A stretch of 56,693 nt of DNA. It comes from Pueribacillus theae (lineage in GTDB: Bacteria > Bacillota > Bacilli > Bacillales > UBA6769). The notes under the pieces were generated by a model. It was not told where the DNA came from. It was given only the letters and a program-made list of their open reading frames with translations, and did no database searches. Shown here piece after piece: positions 53,081 through 56,693 of the stretch. Numbering within the stretch: position 1 is the first letter of the stretch; each line of letters begins with the position of its first letter. Position numbers and translations under genes: made by a program. Where the stretch lies: assembly GCF_003097615.1 (NCBI RefSeq), contig NZ_QCZG01000025.1:1-56693 (forward strand), in the 5' to 3' direction.

Positions 53081-54355
53081 ATGCAATCTGTAAATGTAAC
53101 AAATGTTGAACAGGAATCTTTAAATCCATATGAAATTGTGCAAAAACAAATTGAAACGGCTGCTTCAATTCTTAAGCTTCCGGAAAATATTACGGAAATT
53201 TTAAAAAGGCCGAAACGCGTCTTAACAGTGAATTATGCGGTTAAGATGGACGACGGTTCAATCGAAGTGTTCGAAGGCTATCGTTCACAGCATAATGATG
53301 CGCTCGGGCCGACGAAAGGCGGCATACGTTTTCACCCTGACGTAACGCTAGATGAAGTAAAGGCTCTGTCAATGTGGATGACGTTTAAATGCGGTGTTGT
53401 CGGTTTGCCTTATGGCGGAGGAAAAGGCGGTGTTATTGCTGATCCGCGTCATTACAGCTTAGCTGAAAAAGAACGGATGAGCAGAGGCTTTATGGAAGCG
53501 ATCGCTGACTTCGTTGGGCCTGACAAAGATATTCCAGCGCCAGATGTTTATACAAATGCTCAAGTAATGGGTTGGATGATGGATACGTACAGCAAAATGA
53601 AAGGCAAGTTCTCCCCAGGTGTCATCACCGGAAAACCGCTTAGCATCGGAGGATCTCAAGGCCGAAACGAAGCCACTGCAAGAGGCTGTGTCATAACGAT
53701 TAAAGAAGCGTTAAAGGAATTGGATTTACCAGTCGAGAACGTAACAGTTGCGATTCAAGGATTTGGAAATGCAGGCCGTATCGCATCTAGGCTGCTTGCA
53801 GACTTAGGCTGCAAAATTGTTGCCATCAGTGATTCACAAGGCGGCATCTATCACTCTGAAGGCTTAGATGTGGATGATGTTTGTGTATGCAAAGACGAAA
53901 GCTCAATTTCGAACTATACTGCAGTAGAAAGGCATATTACAAGTGACGAGCTTCTAGAGTTGGATGTCGATGTACTCATTCCGGCTGCATTGGAAAATGT
54001 GATCACATCCCAAAATGCCGAGAGAGTGAAAGCGAAAGTGATTGCTGAAGCGGCAAATGGTCCTTGTACGCCTGAAGCTGATAAAATATTAAATAAAAAT
54101 GGAACGCTTGTGATTCCAGATATTTTGGCAAATGCAGGGGGAGTAACGGTTTCTTATTTCGAATGGGTTCAAAATCTGGCGAATTATTATTGGACTGAGG
54201 AAGAGGTAAACGATAGGCTGCAACAAAAAATGACAACAGCTTATAATGAGGTAAAAGAAATTTCTGAAAAATATGCTGTTGACAGAAGAACTGGCGCGTT
54301 TATGATTTCTTTGCTTAGAATTTCCGAAGCGATGAAAGCTAGAGGCTGGGTTTAA
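53081..54355 (+). CDS. NAD-type glutamate dehydrogenase
   Basis: The hexameric glutamate dehydrogenase (RocG/GudB type) that interconverts glutamate and 2-oxoglutarate plus ammonia, 424 residues. [22 protein letters not shown] and the catalytic-lysine segment [11 protein letters not shown] are at about residues 86-120; the catalytic Asp is in [12 protein letters not shown]; the Rossmann motif [10 protein letters not shown] follows near residue 225. The start ([19 protein letters not shown]) matches Bacillus enzymes. No duplication like that of inactive GudB is seen. AAAGGTGGGAT precedes the ATG. Monocistronic. Confidence 0.93.
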   Translation: MQSVNVTNVEQESLNPYEIVQKQIETAASILKLPENITEILKRPKRVLTVNYAVKMDDGSIEVFEGYRSQHNDALGPTKGGIRFHPDVTLDEVKALSMWMTFKCGVVGLPYGGGKGGVIADPRHYSLAEKERMSRGFMEAIADFVGPDKDIPAPDVYTNAQVMGWMMDTYSKMKGKFSPGVITGKPLSIGGSQGRNEATARGCVITIKEALKELDLPVENVTVAIQGFGNAGRIASRLLADLGCKIVAISDSQGGIYHSEGLDVDDVCVCKDESSISNYTAVERHITSDELLELDVDVLIPAALENVITSQNAERVKAKVIAEAANGPCTPEADKILNKNGTLVIPDILANAGGVTVSYFEWVQNLANYYWTEEEVNDRLQQKMTTAYNEVKEISEKYAVDRRTGAFMISLLRISEAMKARGWV

Positions 54356-54363
54356 AATCTTTT

Positions 54364-54389
54364 TCCTTAGGAGAATGCACTCCTAAGGA
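54364..54389. terminator. Perfect hairpin after glutamate dehydrogenase
   Basis: TCCTTAGGAG (54364-54373) and CTCCTAAGGA (54380-54389) pair perfectly around a 6-base loop. No long T run follows on the plus strand; some help may come from the ATTAAAAT stretch. Confidence 0.55.
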
Positions 54390-54428
54390 ATTAAAATATA
54401 TTTCAATTCTCTTTTCATTGTCCTTTAT

Positions 54429-54587
54429 TAAAAAGTGCGTTCAGAAAGGAGGACAACGAGAGGCAAGAAGGTCGAGGAAGCGTAGCTCTGAGCACCGCAG
54501 CGTATGTTTGTAGAATACGTGAGGAGCGGAAGAGCAAGCTGACGTAGAGATTCGCAGCCTATCGTTCCCGGACTTTTTGAACAACCT
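54429..54587. repeat. Dispersed MITE-like element
   Basis: The AAAAAGTGCG near 54429 and the CGGACTTTTT near 54570-54579 are inverted, near-identical ends of a GC-rich, structured segment of about 150 bases. It contains no reading frame with a ribosome binding site. Elements of this make (AAAAAGTCCG ends, internal GAGGAAGCG and GAGGAGCGGAAGAGC parts) are, as far as I recall, scattered through many Bacillaceae genomes. A second copy was not found in this window. Confidence 0.55.
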
Positions 54588-54779
54588 CTATAAGCAGTTC
54601 ATTTTCATTCATTCTTTTGAAAGGATATACTTTAAGTGTGTGTTCAAAAGTGAAGAGAAAGAAGTTCACCAGCTTACCCCTGATTAAAGTGACATCGAAC
54701 TCTCTTTCGACTTCAGCCTTTTGAATACCTTACTGTATATTTGAACTTCCTTCTAAAGAATAATGAAAGGAGAATCGAA
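54588..54779. other. Intergenic stretch before yitW
   Basis: Mixed sequence with no clear gene. A short purine-rich region and the ribosome binding site AAAGGAG of yitW are all that is seen. Confidence 0.4.
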
Positions 54780-55088
54780 ATGGATACCGAAATGAAAGAC
54801 AGAATGATGAAAGCTTTAGAGAATGTTATCGACCCTGAGCTTGGCATCGATATCGTGAATCTAGGACTTGTATATGACGTAGAGTTGAACGACGATGGCG
54901 TGGCAATTGTTACAATGACATTGACAGCGATGGGCTGCCCTCTTGCAGGTGTGATAGCGGACGAGGTCAAACGTGCGTTGTCTGATATTCCAGAGATTCA
55001 AGATGCGGAAGTAAATATTGTATGGTCGCCGCCTTGGTCTAAAGACAGAATGTCTCGAATGGCGAAGATTGCTTTAGGTATACAATAA
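54780..55088 (+). CDS. yitW: MIP18/DUF59-family SufT-like protein, YitW
   Basis: A 102-residue cytosolic protein of the DUF59/MIP18 family, which helps in iron-sulfur protein maturation. ENVIDPELGIDIVNLGLVYDV is the diagnostic start, followed by TMTLTAMGCPLAG with the conserved Cys and VWSPPWSKDRMS at the C-terminal end. AAAGGAG lies 7 bases before the ATG. It corresponds to B. subtilis YitW. Monocistronic, ended by the terminator at 55150. Confidence 0.9.
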   Translation: MDTEMKDRMMKALENVIDPELGIDIVNLGLVYDVELNDDGVAIVTMTLTAMGCPLAGVIADEVKRALSDIPEIQDAEVNIVWSPPWSKDRMSRMAKIALGIQ

Positions 55089-55149
55089 GAAAAACCGCTA
55101 ACGCGTTCTTTCCGGAAGGTAAGATTTGATTAAAAAAAATTATATTAAC

Positions 55150-55183
55150 AAAAAAACCATTTCTTAAATGAAATGGTTTTTTT
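55150..55183. terminator. Bidirectional terminator after yitW
   Basis: AAAAAAACCATTTC and GAAATGGTTTTTTT form a perfect stem with a 6-base loop. Strong on both strands. Confidence 0.9.
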
Positions 55184-55273
55184 GTTTGCAGAGCCTATTA
55201 ATGAAATGATAAATAAACCGATAAATAAGAGTAGGTCTTTAAATTTGTACATAATAGAAAGGAGATGTTCGGA

Positions 55274-56593
55274 ATGAAACAGGCGATAATCTCTTCTTTG
55301 TTTAAAAAAAATAAAAATGCTTCAATATCTCTGATTGAAAAAAACAATCATACAGAACCAATTCTTAATTTTGAAAAAGACAGCGACCTAGAAAAACAGT
55401 TGAAGATGATTGGGTTAACGGAAAGCGACTTGTTGATTGCCCGAGCTTTAAAAGAATATGTTGAGCCCTATTTAGACGAAATTGTAACAAGTTTTTACGC
55501 TAGGATGGAAAATGTTTCTGAGTTAATAAGCATTATCAATAATAACAGTACAGTAGAACGGTTAAAGAAAACATTAAGGATTCACATTTCTGAAATGTTT
55601 GACGGTGTCATTGATGAAAAATTCATTCATAAACGAATTCGCATTGCCCACGCGCACGTGGAAATCGGGTTAAAACAAAAATGGTACATTGCGTCATTTC
55701 AAGGCATACTAACTGGACTGATGAAAGTAATCGAAGAAAACATTCCTGATCCTTCTGAAAAGATGACAGCTTTAACTGTCGTATCTAAACTTTTAAATTT
55801 TGAGCAGCAAATCGTAATGGAAGCTTACGACAATCAAATTGAAAAGCTTCGTGATGCAGATTTGAATAAACAACAAGATTTACGTAAAGCAGTTGGAATC
55901 ACAGCAAATGAATTAGCTGCACTAACAGAAGAAACGAGTGCATCAATTGAAGAAATAACAGCACAAGTGGAGGAGATTTCTGCACAGTCATCAACGGGTA
56001 CACAGATGGCTGAACAAGCAGAAGAGACAGCTAATTTAGGCAAACAACAGCTTGATGCTTTGCATCAAACATTTGTTCAAGTTCAAGAAAGTACAACTAA
56101 AATTAGCGAAGAAATTGAAAGCCTTGAGAAAACGTCAAGCCAAATTGGCGATATCGTTGAGATTGTAAAATCCATCGCGGAACAAACGAATCTTCTCGCG
56201 TTGAACGCATCAATTGAAGCTGCAAGAGCTGGTGAACATGGCCTTGGGTTTGCGGTTGTTGCAGACGAAGTCCGTAAACTTGCTGAACAGACATCCCAGT
56301 CAGTCACTCGAGTAACGGATTTGATAGAGCAAACAAATGACCAAATCCGAGTTAACTCTTCATCTATCAAACAAGTAGAGTCAATCATCGCAGTGGGCGG
56401 GAAGAAGATGGAAGATACCGAAACAGCTTTTGAAGAAATAGTAAATGCAATGAATGAAGCAAAAAGTATCAATGAAAAGATGCAAACAGATTTAGAGGGC
56501 GTTAACGAAGTCATCAATGAAATTGCGAAAGCCGCTGAGTCTATTGCGGTTTCTGCAGAAGAATTAAATAAAGCGACAGAAAAACTTAATTAA
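55274..56593 (+). CDS. hemAT: Globin-coupled methyl-accepting chemotaxis protein, HemAT-like
   Basis: A soluble aerotaxis receptor of 439 residues. Residues about 30-190 are a globin sensor domain; [23 protein letters not shown] contains the proximal-haem-His region (His126/His128). Residues about 210-430 are a methyl-accepting signalling domain with the hairpin tip [25 protein letters not shown] and [19 protein letters not shown]. There are no membrane segments, as in HemAT of B. subtilis (432 residues). AAAGGAG is directly before the ATG at 55265, so the ATG at 55274 (spacing 9) is chosen. It signals oxygen to CheA/CheW. A terminator follows at once. Confidence 0.93.
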   Translation: MKQAIISSLFKKNKNASISLIEKNNHTEPILNFEKDSDLEKQLKMIGLTESDLLIARALKEYVEPYLDEIVTSFYARMENVSELISIINNNSTVERLKKTLRIHISEMFDGVIDEKFIHKRIRIAHAHVEIGLKQKWYIASFQGILTGLMKVIEENIPDPSEKMTALTVVSKLLNFEQQIVMEAYDNQIEKLRDADLNKQQDLRKAVGITANELAALTEETSASIEEITAQVEEISAQSSTGTQMAEQAEETANLGKQQLDALHQTFVQVQESTTKISEEIESLEKTSSQIGDIVEIVKSIAEQTNLLALNASIEAARAGEHGLGFAVVADEVRKLAEQTSQSVTRVTDLIEQTNDQIRVNSSSIKQVESIIAVGGKKMEDTETAFEEIVNAMNEAKSINEKMQTDLEGVNEVINEIAKAAESIAVSAEELNKATEKLN

Positions 56594-56626
56594 AAAGGAT
56601 CAGCCCTATGTGAGCTGATCCTTTCC
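56594..56626 (+). terminator. Terminator of hemAT
   Basis: AAAGGATCAG (56594-56603) pairs with CTGATCCTTT (56615-56624). The stem is perfect and lies directly at the stop codon. Confidence 0.85.
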
Positions 56627-56693
56627 GGGTCTGCGTAAAATCTTGTGTAAGTAATATTCGGCAATCTTCGCAAGGCAAGAAAACATAGGTATG

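Noticed and set aside
54429-54587. A riboswitch or T-box upstream of yitW
   Set aside because: The segment has inverted ends like a mobile element and none of the riboswitch or T-box motifs I know; it is also separated from yitW by almost 200 bases.

Overview
The window looks like chromosomal DNA of an endospore-forming Bacillaceae. Pointers are an alpha/beta-type small acid-soluble spore protein gene (38096-38368), YisL, YitV-like and YitW-like proteins, a HemAT-type globin chemoreceptor, an AdcC/ZnuC protein with a Bacillus-style Walker A variant, frequent TTG/GTG starts and strong GGAGG ribosome binding sites. The Cas9 is a compact type II-C enzyme of the GeoCas9/ThermoCas9 type, which would fit a Geobacillus, Aeribacillus or Bacillus smithii-like host. 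The species cannot be fixed from sequence alone.

Layout. 1-3 kb: a VOC protein, a lipoprotein, a decayed membrane protein gene, and a metallo-beta-lactamase-fold hydrolase behind a TetR-like remnant. 3.2-11.1 kb: an acyl-CoA/aldehyde catabolic cluster (type III CoA-transferase, acyl-CoA dehydrogenase, DUF3870 protein, FAH-family hydrolase, aldehyde dehydrogenase, SDR) interrupted by two divergent pseudogenes (a sodium:solute symporter and a 2,4-dienoyl-CoA reductase-like gene), both lacking their 5' ends. 11.1-16.0 kb: YisL and a 1406-residue TPR protein with an internal C39-type cysteine peptidase domain.

16.0-36.5 kb is a defence island. A broken fic fragment is followed by a tracrRNA gene, cas9-cas1-cas2, and a six-repeat CRISPR array read from the minus strand. 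Next come a tiny gene directly upstream of the array, a type I (holin-like) toxin gene with a probable antisense RNA, a decayed copy of that cassette, and a solitary CRISPR-repeat-like sequence. A small HTH regulator then diverges from a type 1 BREX operon (brxA, brxB, brxC, pglX, pglZ). A VbhA-like antitoxin/Fic toxin pair sits between pglX and pglZ, and no brxL is visible. A separate cassette with its own promoter, leader peptide and attenuator-like hairpin follows: a small basic protein, a nucleotidyltransferase-like protein and a Uma2 nuclease. The broken fic at 16.0 kb and the intact fic at 32.1 kb are direct repeats of 286 bp (16 mismatches counted, no gaps). They bracket the whole Cas9/CRISPR/BREX front half, so recombination between them could excise about 16 kb.

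36.6-56.7 kb is mostly ordinary chromosome: DUF2269 and TIGR00266 proteins, the SASP gene, a six-gene minus-strand operon holding an ECF sigma factor between two ABC ATPases and their membrane partners, a large membrane protein, a Zur-box-controlled zinc uptake operon (znuA, znuC, znuB), an MFS exporter, a NifU-N protein, an acetyltransferase, an SGNH hydrolase lacking its usual histidine, YitV-like hydrolase, glutamate dehydrogenase, a dispersed MITE-like element, YitW and HemAT.
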